Assembly (NCBI GenBank): GCA_025869435.1
Contig: JAOZVS010000140.1
Coordinates: 1 to 33,231, forward strand
Length of the DNA stretch: 33,231 nucleotides
Direction: 5' to 3'
Source: Zavarzinia sp.
GTDB taxonomy: Bacteria; Pseudomonadota; Alphaproteobacteria; Zavarziniales; Zavarziniaceae
Shown here: positions 8,043 through 15,957 of the stretch, one piece after another
Layout of the letters: every line of letters begins with the position of its first letter
Position numbering within the stretch: position 1 is the stretch's first letter
Translations under genes and position numbers: made by a program
Notes under the pieces: generated by a model
What the model was told of the DNA's origin: nothing
Databases searched by the model: none
Seen by the model: the letters and a program-made list of their open reading frames with translations, nothing else

Positions 8043-8866
8043 GCGTCACCCGAGAGGAAATTATCGACGAGAGCGTTGAACCGCGCGGCATGTTCGATCT
8101 GGGTCCAGTGACCGCAGCGGCCGAACATATGAAGCTCCGCCCGGGGCAGCAGCTGGAACAGGCGAAGGGCGTTGGCGGGCGGGATCACCCGGTCCTCGCG
8201 CCCATGCAGGATCAGCGCCGGCTTGTCGATCGCGGCGATTTCCGCCTCGTCGGTCGCGAGGGCCGAGACCCAGCGCTGGCGCGGGGCAGGAAACAGCGCG
8301 GCGAAGCGCTCGTGCACCCCGGGGCGGATGCTGGCTTCATAGCGAAGGCGCACCAATTCCTCGGTCGCGCGGGCGGGATCGAAGGAAAAGATCCCGATCA
8401 GCTCGCGCATGGTCTCGATCGAGGGTTGATAGCCCCAGACCCTGTCCAGTCCCTCGGTCAGCTGGAATTCGACCCCCGCCGCGCCCATCAGGACGAGGCG
8501 GCGGACCCGCTCGGGCGCATAGGCCGCCAGCGCGAGCGCCAGGGCACCACCGAAGGAATTGCCGACGACATCGACCGGCCCGAGATTCAAGCCCTCGATG
8601 AAACCGGTCAGGTGGCGGAGGCACCGTGCCATGGAGAACTCGGGACCGGCGGGGGTTTCGGTATAGCCGAAGCCGATCATGTCCGGCGCCAGCACACGCC
8701 GGTTGGCCGACAGCGGCCCCATGTTGAGCCGCCAGTTGGCGAAAGCCGAGACCCCGGGACCGGAGCCATGGATCAGCAGGACAGGCTGCCCCTGACCCAG
8801 GTCGTGGTAGTTGGTGGCGATACCATCGACCACGATGCGCCGGCCGATTTCCGGGTTCGTTTCCAT
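8039..8866 (-). CDS. dmpD: 2-hydroxymuconic semialdehyde hydrolase, DmpD/XylF-like
   Basis: This 275-residue alpha/beta hydrolase has the oxyanion motif HGSGPGVSAFANW (from residue 33). The catalytic Ser104 lies in GNSFGG, Asp225 in HGREDRVIP and His253 in GRCGHWTQIE. Length and motifs fit DmpD, TodF and XylF, which hydrolyse the meta-fission product of (3-methyl)catechol to 2-hydroxypentadienoate and formate or acetate. The ATG at 8866 follows the reductase stop by 14 bases, across a run of eight A residues; GAGG overlapping that stop acts as ribosome site. The frame continues open upstream inside the reductase gene, which I consider a shadow. It gives the operon the hydrolytic branch beside the dehydrogenase branch (DmpC-I-H). 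Confidence 0.9.
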   Translation of the reverse strand: METNPEIGRRIVVDGIATNYHDLGQGQPVLLIHGSGPGVSAFANWRLNMGPLSANRRVLAPDMIGFGYTETPAGPEFSMARCLRHLTGFIEGLNLGPVDVVGNSFGGALALALAAYAPERVRRLVLMGAAGVEFQLTEGLDRVWGYQPSIETMRELIGIFSFDPARATEELVRLRYEASIRPGVHERFAALFPAPRQRWVSALATDEAEIAAIDKPALILHGREDRVIPPANALRLFQLLPRAELHMFGRCGHWTQIEHAARFNALVDNFLSGDA

Positions 8867-8880
8867 GTTTTTTTTGGGCC

Positions 8881-9930
8881 TCAGAAGAAGCGGTCGTAGT
8901 GGATCTGGTTGAAAGGCACCTTCAGGTCGATCATCAGCAGGCGTTGCAGGGCCTCGGCCATGGGCGGCGGCCCGGCGAAATAGATTTCGGCCTCGCGCAG
9001 GGCCTCGCCGAAATGCCGGCCGACGACCTCGTGGACGAAACCGCTCAGGCCAGTCCATCCCGCGCTGAGGGGATCGTCGAGGCTGGAGATCACCGGGTGG
9101 TAACGCAGCGTATCGCCAAAGCCCGGCAGGCCGGCCAGATGCGCCTCGCCGCAGACATCGGCCGCCGTGCGCCCGCCATAGAAGAAATCGAGCTTGCGGG
9201 CCGGATCGGCGCCGACCGCCCGGGCGATCGAGACCATGGGCGCGAGCCCCGAGCCACCGGCGACGCAGACGACGGGACGGGCCGAGTCCGCGACCAGATG
9301 GGCGAGGCCATAAGGCCCGTCGAGGCCGATCTCCGCCCCCGGCGCCATGTCGAACAGCGCATTGCTGACCTTGCCGCCCGGCACGCGCTTGATCTGGAAA
9401 TCCCAATAGCCTTCGGCATTGGGCAGGTTCGACATGGAATAGCAGCGGCGCAAGCCTTCGGCGGTGCGCAGGATGGCATATTGGCCGGGGATGAATTCCG
9501 CCGCCTTCTCGCCACGGAAACGGAATTCACGGATGTCGCGGGTCAGGCCCCGCACCCCGGCGAGTTCCAGCCGCGTCACCCGGGGCATCACCTTCGGGGC
9601 ACAGGCCGCGTCGAGCCCGACCTTGATCGTGACATCGCCGCAGGCGCGGGTCTGGCAGGCCAGCTGCAGGCCCTTGCGCCGGTCGCGCGGCGACAGGCCG
9701 GGCGCGTCGGGCCACAGGCTTTCGGTCTCGCCCGACAGGACCTGGATGCGGCAGGAGCCGCAGCCGCCGGACGAGCATTCGTAAGGCAGGCCAAGGCCAC
9801 CGCGCAGCGCCGCCTGCAGGATCGAGGCATCCCCGATCCCCTGCACGAAGGTGCCGCCGCCTTCGACGGTCACGATGGGGGCGCGATCGTCCACGACGCC
9901 GCCCTGCTGCGCGGCCGACGCCGCCGTCAT
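8881..9930 (-). CDS. tmoF: Toluene 4-monooxygenase-type NADH:ferredoxin oxidoreductase (TmoF-like)
   Basis: The 349-residue protein has an N-terminal plant-type 2Fe-2S domain (Cys52, Cys57, Cys60, Cys92). A flavin domain follows (RCYSMSN, residues 162-168), then an NAD domain (VAGGSGLAPMVS; AGPPPM). The cluster loop is followed by WPDAPGL. The C-terminus LLMIDLKVPFNQIHYDRFF is, from memory, almost the same as in TmoF, and quite unlike the phenol hydroxylase reductase at 14441. It should pass electrons from NADH to the Rieske ferredoxin TmoC at 31401-31739. It lies in the phenol operon between the tautomerase (overlap ATGA at 9930) and DmpD, not with tmoABCDE. TmoF itself is about 326 residues; this one has roughly 20 extra at the N-terminus. 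Confidence 0.88.
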   Translation of the reverse strand: MTAASAAQQGGVVDDRAPIVTVEGGGTFVQGIGDASILQAALRGGLGLPYECSSGGCGSCRIQVLSGETESLWPDAPGLSPRDRRKGLQLACQTRACGDVTIKVGLDAACAPKVMPRVTRLELAGVRGLTRDIREFRFRGEKAAEFIPGQYAILRTAEGLRRCYSMSNLPNAEGYWDFQIKRVPGGKVSNALFDMAPGAEIGLDGPYGLAHLVADSARPVVCVAGGSGLAPMVSIARAVGADPARKLDFFYGGRTAADVCGEAHLAGLPGFGDTLRYHPVISSLDDPLSAGWTGLSGFVHEVVGRHFGEALREAEIYFAGPPPMAEALQRLLMIDLKVPFNQIHYDRFF

Positions 9931-10115
9931 GGTGATTCAGCCTTGGAGACTCCGGCGACGCCGAAGTGAGCCGCCGGCACTTCCCAGATGATCACGCGGA
10001 CGGCGGCGCGCGGCACGCCGGTCGCCCGCTCCGCCGCGTCGGTCAATTCCTTGATCAGGGCGCGCTTGGTCTCGGGCGTGCGGCCTTCGATCAGCGTGAC
10101 ATTGATGATGGGCAT
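9927..10115 (-). CDS. dmpI: 4-oxalocrotonate tautomerase
   Basis: This is a 62-residue protein including the initiator Met. After Met removal, numbering gives Pro1 (general base), Arg11, Arg39 and Phe50, exactly the catalytic set of 4-oxalocrotonate tautomerase. It converts the enol 2-hydroxymuconate (4-oxalocrotonate) to the keto form in the dehydrogenase branch of the meta pathway. The ATG at 10115 lies one base after the decarboxylase stop and is preceded by GGGGGA. Its stop overlaps the ATG of the TmoF-like reductase. A longer reading from 10193 would only add part of the decarboxylase gene in another frame. Confidence 0.93.
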   Translation of the reverse strand: MPIINVTLIEGRTPETKRALIKELTDAAERATGVPRAAVRVIIWEVPAAHFGVAGVSKAESP

Positions 10116-10116
10116 T

Positions 10117-10887
10117 TCATTCCCCCACGGTGATGGCGATGCGGCCGAGACCTTCGATCTGGGTCTCGACATATTCGCCGACGCTGAGCGCATGGGCGGC
10201 GGTGATCCCGCCCGCCATGACGATGTCGCCCGGCTCCAGGCTCTCGCCCCATTGCGCGACCATGCGGGCCGCCGCGACGAGGGAGCGCACCGGATTGCCG
10301 AGCAGGGCGGCGGTCGAGCCGATCTGGTGCGGCATGCCGTCGACCGACAGGACGACGCCGAGGTTGGACAGGTCCAGCCGGGGCGAAGTGAAACTGCCGA
10401 TGACGAGCCCCGAGGACGAGGAATTGTCGGCGATCACATCCGGCAGGGCGAAGCGGAAGGCCTGGTAGCGGCTATCGATGATTTCCATCGCCGGCGCCAC
10501 GCCCTCGACCGCGGCCATGGCTTCGAGCGCCGTCACCTTGCCCGACAGGCGCCGGCCCATCAGGAACACGACCTCGGGTTCGGCGCGCGGATGGACATAG
10601 CGCTTGCGGGACAGGGAAGCCCCCTCCTCCAGCACCATGGCATCGGTCAGCCGGCCCCAGATCACTTCGTCGACGCCGACCTGCTGCATCTTGGCGCGGC
10701 TGGTCAGGCCCATCTTCACGCCGATGCGGCGCTCGCCGCGTTCCAGCCGGCGGCGGATCGACAGGGCCTGGATCGCATAGGCATCGTCGATGCCGAGATC
10801 GGGCAGGTCATTGGTCAGCTGCGGGATCGCGGTCGCGCTGCGCGCCGCCTCGTCGACCCGGGCGGCCAGTTCATGCAGGGCCGTCAT
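10117..10887 (-). CDS. dmpH: 4-oxalocrotonate decarboxylase
   Basis: The 256-residue protein belongs to the same family as the two hydratases. It is the more divergent third member, as expected for XylI/DmpH. The metal-binding pair lies in HPRAEPEVVF (Glu103, Glu105), with VKMGLTSRAKMQQVGV before it and MEIIDSRYQAFRF after it. It decarboxylates 2-oxohex-3-enedioate to 2-hydroxypenta-2,4-dienoate and in known systems works in a complex with the hydratase, here DmpE, encoded just upstream. The ATG at 10887 lies one base past the DmpE stop, with GGGGGAGG as ribosome site. The order hydratase-decarboxylase-tautomerase (E-H-I) matches dmp operons except that G and F are missing between E and H. 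Confidence 0.9.
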   Translation of the reverse strand: MTALHELAARVDEAARSATAIPQLTNDLPDLGIDDAYAIQALSIRRRLERGERRIGVKMGLTSRAKMQQVGVDEVIWGRLTDAMVLEEGASLSRKRYVHPRAEPEVVFLMGRRLSGKVTALEAMAAVEGVAPAMEIIDSRYQAFRFALPDVIADNSSSSGLVIGSFTSPRLDLSNLGVVLSVDGMPHQIGSTAALLGNPVRSLVAAARMVAQWGESLEPGDIVMAGGITAAHALSVGEYVETQIEGLGRIAITVGE

Positions 10888-10888
10888 C

Positions 10889-11686
10889 TCAGGCCTCCCC
10901 CTCGAAACGGCAACGGACAGCGCCGAGGCCGGAAATGCGCAATTCGACGACATCGCCGCCCTTGACCGGCGTCAGCGGGCCAAGCGCACCCGACATGATG
11001 GTGTCGCCCTTCTTCAGCGGGCGGCCGACCTCGACCATCTTGCGGGCCAGCCACAGGGTAGCGACCAGCGGATTGCCGAGGCAGGCGACGCCTGCGCCGG
11101 TCGCGACCGGCTCGCCCCGGCACGACATGACCATGCCGCAGAGCACGGGATCGAAGGCCGACAGCGGCCGGGGCTGGCTGCCGAGGACATAGAGGCCGGA
11201 GCTGGCGTTGTCGGCCACCGTATCGACGATCTTGATGTTCCAGTCGGCGATGCGGCTGCCGACGACCTCGATCGCGGCGACGGCATATTCGATGGAATGC
11301 ATGACATCGGCGAGGGTGAGATGATCGCTGTCGAGATCATCGCCGAGATAGAAGGCGATTTCGCCTTCCACCTTGGGCTGGCTGACGCGGGAGACCGGAA
11401 TGGTCTCGCCGTCGCCGAAGGCCATGTCGGCGAACAGCATGCCGTAATCCGGCTGCTCCAGCCCCAGCATGGACTGGACCGCCTTGGAGGTCGCGCCGAT
11501 CTTGCGCCCGACGAGGCGGCGCCCCGCCGCGATCCAGTGCCTGGTGTTCGCTTCCTGGATGGCATAGGCCGTGGCCGCGTCCGCATTGGCCACCCGATCG
11601 CGCAAGGGGGCGATCGGCTTGCCGGTCTCGACCGCCGTGCGCAGCAGTTCCGCCGCCTGCTCGACGCTGAGAAGTTGCTCTGTCAC
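10889..11686 (-). CDS. dmpE: 2-hydroxypenta-2,4-dienoate hydratase
   Basis: The 265-residue hydratase shows RKIG (Lys62), QPKVEGEI (Glu107, Glu109) and IEVVGSRIADWNIK, typical of DmpE/XylJ/MhpD. It produces 4-hydroxy-2-oxovalerate. The GTG start at 11686 is well supported by AAGGAG about eight bases upstream. It follows the semialdehyde dehydrogenase gene by 12 bases. It is a clear paralogue of the plus-strand hydratase at 5851-6651. In the textbook operon the aldolase and acetaldehyde dehydrogenase genes come next; here the decarboxylase follows directly. Confidence 0.92.
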   Translation of the reverse strand: MTEQLLSVEQAAELLRTAVETGKPIAPLRDRVANADAATAYAIQEANTRHWIAAGRRLVGRKIGATSKAVQSMLGLEQPDYGMLFADMAFGDGETIPVSRVSQPKVEGEIAFYLGDDLDSDHLTLADVMHSIEYAVAAIEVVGSRIADWNIKIVDTVADNASSGLYVLGSQPRPLSAFDPVLCGMVMSCRGEPVATGAGVACLGNPLVATLWLARKMVEVGRPLKKGDTIMSGALGPLTPVKGGDVVELRISGLGAVRCRFEGEA

Positions 11687-11698
11687 GTCCCCGGCTCC

Positions 11699-13159
11699 TT
11701 ACAGCTTCACGCAGACATTGGAGAGTTCGGTATAGAATTCGAGGCTGTGCACGCCGCCCTCGCGGCCGATGCCCGAGCGCTTGGAGCCGCCGAAGGGCGT
11801 GCGCAGGTCGCGCAGGAACCAGGAATTCACCCAGACGAGGCCCGTTTCCATCTGCGCCGCGACGCGATGCGCCCGGCTGGAATTCTCGGTCCAGATCGAG
11901 CAGGCGAGGCCGTATTCCGTGTCGTTCGCCCGTGCGATCACCTCGTCCTCGCCATCGAAGGGCGAGATGTGGCAGCACGGACCGAAGATTTCCTCGCGCA
12001 TGATCGCGCTGTCGTCCGACAGGCCGGTCCAGATCGTCGGCTGCACCCAGGCGCCTTCCGACAATTCGGCCGGCACCTGCGGCACGCCGCCGCCGGCGAC
12101 GACAGTCGCCCCCAGCTCCCGCGCCCTGGCGTAATAGGACAGGACCTTCGACTGATGCTCGCGCGAGACCAACGGCCCCATGTTCGCCGCCGCGTTGTCG
12201 GGCGTGCCGATGACCAGGGCTTCCGCCCCCGCCTTCAGCCGCGCGACGAATTCGTCGAACACCGGACGTTCCACGAAGACCCGCTCGGTGCCGAGGCAGA
12301 CCTGGCCGCAATTGGCGAAGACCGAACGCATGGTGCCTTCGATCGCCTTGTCGAGATCGGCGTCGGCGAAGACGATCGCCGGATTCTTGCCGCCGAGTTC
12401 GAGCGAGACCGGACGGATGAAGCCCGCGCCCGCCTTCATGATGGCCGCGCCCGTGCGGGTCTCGCCGGTGAAGGTGACGGCGTTGACATCGGGATTGCTG
12501 GTGAGGAATTCGCCAGCGCTGTCGGGGCCGAAGCCGTGAACGACATTGTAGACGCCGGGCGGAACACCGGCTTCGTTCATCACCTCGCCAAGGAGAGCGG
12601 CGGTCGAGGGCGTCTCTTCCGACGGCTTGACGACGACCGTGTTGCCGCAAGCGAGGGCCGGGCCGACCTTCCAGGTCATCAGGAGAAGCGGCAGGTTCCA
12701 CGGGCAGATGACGCCGATCACGCCCTTGGGACGGCGCAGGGCATAGTTGACGGCGCCCTTGCCGTCCGGCGTGTCGAGAACGAAGCTCTCGGTCGGGACA
12801 TTCTTCACGAGATCGGCGAAGATCTTGAAGTTGGCGGCGCCGCGCGGGATGTCGATATGGCTCGCCAGGCTCTTGGGCTTGCCCGTGTCCCGGCATTCCG
12901 CTTCGAGGAATTCGTCGAAGCGGCGGGTGATGCCGTCGGCCACCTTGTGCAGGATGGCGGCGCGTTCATGCACCGTCATCTTGCCCCAGGGACCGCGCAG
13001 CGCCTTGCGGGCCGCCGCCACCGCGGCATCGACCTCGTCCCGGCCCGCCTCCGCCACCTGGGCGAAGACGGCATTGTCGCAAGGATTGCGCTTTTCGAAC
13101 CAGTCGCGACCCTCGCGATAGGCACCGTCGATGAAATTCAGGATCTTTGCCGTGCTCAT
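11699..13159 (-). CDS. dmpC: 2-hydroxymuconic semialdehyde dehydrogenase
   Basis: The 486-residue aldehyde dehydrogenase has Asn155 in CPWNLP, Glu254 in SLELGGKNP and the catalytic Cys288 in NCGQVCLGTERVF. The nucleotide-binding VTFTGETRTGAAIM lies between them. Length and context fit DmpC/XylG, which oxidises 2-hydroxymuconic semialdehyde with NAD+ to 2-hydroxymuconate. The ATG at 13159 follows the catechol dioxygenase stop by 12 bases. It begins the dehydrogenase branch that is preferred for catechol and 4-methylcatechol, while DmpD serves 3-substituted catechols. Confidence 0.93.
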   Translation of the reverse strand: MSTAKILNFIDGAYREGRDWFEKRNPCDNAVFAQVAEAGRDEVDAAVAAARKALRGPWGKMTVHERAAILHKVADGITRRFDEFLEAECRDTGKPKSLASHIDIPRGAANFKIFADLVKNVPTESFVLDTPDGKGAVNYALRRPKGVIGVICPWNLPLLLMTWKVGPALACGNTVVVKPSEETPSTAALLGEVMNEAGVPPGVYNVVHGFGPDSAGEFLTSNPDVNAVTFTGETRTGAAIMKAGAGFIRPVSLELGGKNPAIVFADADLDKAIEGTMRSVFANCGQVCLGTERVFVERPVFDEFVARLKAGAEALVIGTPDNAAANMGPLVSREHQSKVLSYYARARELGATVVAGGGVPQVPAELSEGAWVQPTIWTGLSDDSAIMREEIFGPCCHISPFDGEDEVIARANDTEYGLACSIWTENSSRAHRVAAQMETGLVWVNSWFLRDLRTPFGGSKRSGIGREGGVHSLEFYTELSNVCVKL

Positions 13160-13171
13160 GGATACACCCGA

Positions 13172-14095
13172 TCAGGTCACAACCGTCATGAAGCGGTCGT
13201 TCAATGCGCGTTCGTAATAGAAGATGGCCTTGCCGACTTCGTCCGTCGTCCAGGTCCGCACCGGATGGTCCGGATAGAACTGGTAGCCGCCCGAGAAGAC
13301 TTCGTTCCGGTTGCCCGAGGGATCGAAGAAATAGATGGTCTGACCCCGGGTGATGCCGTGGCGGGTCGGACCGATGTCGACCGACATATTGTAACGGCTC
13401 ATGATATCCGCCGCGTGGCCGATATCATTCCAGCTTTCCAGCAGGAAGGAGATGTGGTGCAGCTTGCCCTTCTCCTCGTGCCGGACGATCGCGATGTCAT
13501 GCGCCTTGATGCTGCAGGACAGGAAGGTGGCGATGACCGTACCGTCCGGCGCCACCACCTGTTCGGTGGTCGTGAAGCCGAGCACGTCGATGAACAGCTT
13601 CTTCATGCCGTCCAGATCGTCGCCATAGAGCAGGCAATGGTCGAAGCGCAGCGCCCGCATCCCGCGCGGTTCCGCGTGCCAAAGCTCGGGATTGTTCACC
13701 ATGGGGCCGGTCGGATCGAGGCCGATGGTCGCGTAAAGCTCGATCCGGTGGCCGGTCGGCGAGACGAACGACAGCCGGCGACCGACCGACGGCATATCGC
13801 CCGGCGGGATCTCGTCGACCGTGAAGCCGGCGTTGATCAGCTTTTCGTGGAGGATGTCGAGGTCTTCCTCGGACGCGACCTTGAAGGCCAGGAAATCGAG
13901 GCCCGGCTCGTCGGCTTCGCGCAGAATGATCGAGTGATGGTCGAACTCGTCATAGGCCTTCAGGAAGACGCGGCCGTCGTTGCCCTCGGTGACCACGTCG
14001 AGACCGATACGGTCCCGGTAGTGCACGAGCGCGGCCTTCATGTCGAGTACGCGCACCTGGACATATCCAGGTCGCAGGACACCAGAAATCGCCAT
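13172..14095 (-). CDS. dmpB: Catechol 2,3-dioxygenase (XylE/DmpB type)
   Basis: This 307-residue extradiol dioxygenase matches the XylE/DmpB numbering exactly. Iron ligands are His153 (RFDHCLLY), His214 (LHHISF) and Glu265 (NRNEVFSGG); second-sphere residues are His199, His246 and Tyr255. It opens catechols next to the hydroxyls to give 2-hydroxymuconic semialdehyde. It is only distantly related to the dioxygenase at 3101-4090, so the island holds two different ring-cleavage classes. The ATG at 14095 follows the ferredoxin gene by three bases, and GGGAGGT lies just before it. The coupled ferredoxin is expected to re-reduce its iron after oxidation. Confidence 0.95.
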   Translation of the reverse strand: MAISGVLRPGYVQVRVLDMKAALVHYRDRIGLDVVTEGNDGRVFLKAYDEFDHHSIILREADEPGLDFLAFKVASEEDLDILHEKLINAGFTVDEIPPGDMPSVGRRLSFVSPTGHRIELYATIGLDPTGPMVNNPELWHAEPRGMRALRFDHCLLYGDDLDGMKKLFIDVLGFTTTEQVVAPDGTVIATFLSCSIKAHDIAIVRHEEKGKLHHISFLLESWNDIGHAADIMSRYNMSVDIGPTRHGITRGQTIYFFDPSGNRNEVFSGGYQFYPDHPVRTWTTDEVGKAIFYYERALNDRFMTVVT

Positions 14096-14098
14096 AGT

Positions 14099-14437
14099 CT
14101 ACCTCCCGTTCTGCCCCTGGGGGCGTTCTTGTTTCGCGGCCTCGCGGTCCATCTCGCACGCCAGCCGGACCTTCAGGTCCGATTGGGGATAGATCCGGCA
14201 GGCCAGGGCGAGGCCCCCGGCGCATTGCCCCGGCGGCACATGCCGGCAGCTCATGGGACCCGTCCTGAAAGCCCCCTGCGTCACCCGAACGAGACAGCGC
14301 CCGCAGCCGCCGTTGCGGCAGCCGACAGGGATCGCGCGCCGGCCCTGGCGTTCCATGGCCTGCAGCAACCCCTCGGATTCCGGGCACCGGAAGGTGCTGC
14401 CGCAATCCTCGATCTCGATCGTGTGATGAACCGTCAT
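14099..14437 (-). CDS. dmpQ: 2Fe-2S ferredoxin, DmpQ/XylT-like
   Basis: The 112-residue protein has a plant-type cluster motif, Cys40, Cys45 and Cys48 in GCRNGGCGRC and Cys80 in LACRIYP. DmpQ and XylT reactivate catechol 2,3-dioxygenase by reducing its oxidised iron, and the gene lies directly before dmpB as in the known operons. The C-terminal tail after residue 95 (REAAKQERPQGQNGR) is polar and probably disordered. It starts three bases after the DmpP stop. Confidence 0.88.
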   Translation of the reverse strand: MTVHHTIEIEDCGSTFRCPESEGLLQAMERQGRRAIPVGCRNGGCGRCLVRVTQGAFRTGPMSCRHVPPGQCAGGLALACRIYPQSDLKVRLACEMDREAAKQERPQGQNGR

Positions 14438-14440
14438 CGA

Positions 14441-15508
14441 TTACATCCTCTGCGACAGCGGACTGCGCTGGGGTGCCGTGTCGTCCGCCTTGGTGAGGAA
14501 ACTCTCGGTATGGATGTCGCGGTCGAACAGCCGGCCCTTCATGAGGGCGCGGATGCCGGCATCGATCATCGGCGGTGGCCCGCACAGATAGGCCTTGTGG
14601 CCCCGGAAGGCGCCGTCGAACAGGCGCACGGCCGCTTCGTGGACGAAGCCGGTCTCGCCGGTCCAGCCGTCAGCCGGCTGCGGGTCCGAGAGCACGGGGA
14701 CATAGGTGAAATTGTCGTGTTTCTCGGCCAGCACCTTGAACAGGTCGTCGTAATAGAGATCCTGCCGCTGGCGGACACCATGGAACAGCGTGATCTTCTG
14801 GCTGAAACCCCGGGCCAGCAGATCCTCGACCATCGACTTCGGGCTTGAGAGTCCCGAGCCCCCGGCGATGAAGATCATGGGCAGCGGCGAGGATTCCCGG
14901 ACATAGAAGCGGCCATAGGGACCCGAAAGCGGCAGGCGGTCGCCCACCGCCAGCTTCTCGTGAAGATAGGTCGTGCCGAGCCCGCCCGGCACCTTGCGGA
15001 TATGCAGCTCGAGAAGCGCGCTGCCCGGCGCGTTGGCCAGCGAAAAGGCCCGCTCGCCCTCGACACCCGGGATCTTCAGCTGGACGTATTGGCCGGCCTG
15101 GAAATCGAAATCGACGCCGCCCGCGTCGAGCCACAGCCCGATGATGTCGCGCGCCAGCGGCCGGATATCGACCACCCGGGCCTCGACGTCATGGACCCTG
15201 CAGTTACGCGCGTCCGGGTCGACATCGATATCCGCCTCGATCGTGACATCCGACATCGGCCGCGCGCAACAGGCGAGGGCACGCCCCTCCTCCCGCTCGA
15301 AATCCATCAGGGCGAAGGGCGAGGCCTCGCCGAGGTCCACCTCCCCGTCGACCACCGTGACCTTGCAGGTGCTGCAAAGGCCATGGTTGCACTGATAGGG
15401 CAGATAGATTCCGTTGCGCAGGCAGGCGTCGAGGATCGTCTGTCCCTCGGCGACTTTCACCGTCTGGCCCAGCGGCTCGATCGTAACGCTATAGGTGGTT
15501 CCGGTCAT
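14441..15508 (-). CDS. dmpP: Phenol hydroxylase reductase component P5
   Basis: The 355-residue protein combines a 2Fe-2S domain (Cys40, Cys45, Cys48, Cys80), a flavin domain (RAFSLANAPG) and an NAD domain (FIAGGSGLSSP; YLCGPPPMIDA). VDGEVDLGEASPFALMD and the double Cys in LACCARP are signatures I recall for DmpP. It transfers electrons from NADH to the diiron hydroxylase without a separate ferredoxin. The ATG at 15508 gives the DmpP-like start (xxYSVTIEPLG); a GTG nine bases upstream is possible. It is the last of the six hydroxylase genes K-L-M-N-O-P. Confidence 0.94.
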   Translation of the reverse strand: MTGTTYSVTIEPLGQTVKVAEGQTILDACLRNGIYLPYQCNHGLCSTCKVTVVDGEVDLGEASPFALMDFEREEGRALACCARPMSDVTIEADIDVDPDARNCRVHDVEARVVDIRPLARDIIGLWLDAGGVDFDFQAGQYVQLKIPGVEGERAFSLANAPGSALLELHIRKVPGGLGTTYLHEKLAVGDRLPLSGPYGRFYVRESSPLPMIFIAGGSGLSSPKSMVEDLLARGFSQKITLFHGVRQRQDLYYDDLFKVLAEKHDNFTYVPVLSDPQPADGWTGETGFVHEAAVRLFDGAFRGHKAYLCGPPPMIDAGIRALMKGRLFDRDIHTESFLTKADDTAPQRSPLSQRM

Positions 15509-15523
15509 CACGTCCACGTCCGT

Positions 15524-15883
15524 TCAGGTCGCGCAGCCGCCGATACCGTGCAGCCCGGGGGTCCAGAACCGCAGCAGCGACTTGTGCCCGATGTTGTTGG
15601 CGGCGAGACTGGCGTCGAGCACCGGCTTGAACGGCCGCTGGTCCAGCATCCAGGTGACCGTGTCCCACTCCACCCGCGACCATTCGGGGTGCAGGTTGTA
15701 GCAACCAGGCAGGATATCGGTGAGCACCGTGCGGAACGGCATCGACGGCGGCAACGGCAACGCGAGCGCCGCGCAATACATCAGATGCTCCTCCCAGTGC
15801 CAGTAAACGACCTGGTTGCCGTGAAAATTTTCCAGCCGATCCCGCGATTTGAACTCGTAGCGGCCGATTGCTGTAACTGTCAT
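15524..15883 (-). CDS. dmpO: Phenol hydroxylase component P4 (gamma subunit)
   Basis: This is a 119-residue protein with MTVTAIGRYEFKSRDRLENFHGNQVVYWHWEEHLMY-type N-terminus; the residues YEF, NFHGNQ and WEEHLM are characteristic of DmpO. It forms part of the (LNO)2 hydroxylase. The ATG at 15883 has GGGAGG five bases upstream. The 74 bases between it and dmpN contain a small hairpin (GACGA at 15944 with TCGTC at 15955) and very G-rich minus-strand sequence, which may tune expression between the subunits. Confidence 0.88.
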   Translation of the reverse strand: MTVTAIGRYEFKSRDRLENFHGNQVVYWHWEEHLMYCAALALPLPPSMPFRTVLTDILPGCYNLHPEWSRVEWDTVTWMLDQRPFKPVLDASLAANNIGHKSLLRFWTPGLHGIGGCAT

Positions 15884-15957
15884 GTTGCCTCCCTGATCCC
15901 TTGGGGCAGGCGCCCGCCGCGCCCGCCCCCCTTTTTTCCGCCCGACGAATGCAGTCG

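Noticed and set aside
8867-8882. Run of eight A (minus strand) between the TmoF-like and DmpD genes as a slippage site making a fusion
   Set aside because: The reductase stop lies before the run, and both proteins have complete ends; the run is just part of the intergenic gap.
8867-9406. Upstream extension of DmpD to 455 residues
   Set aside because: The extra part is an out-of-frame reading of the reductase gene; the ATG at 8866 gives the normal family length.
10790-14848. A 1352-codon open frame on the plus strand across the meta-pathway genes
   Set aside because: It is antisense to six well-supported genes and has no recognisable domain; GC-rich codon bias makes such frames open.
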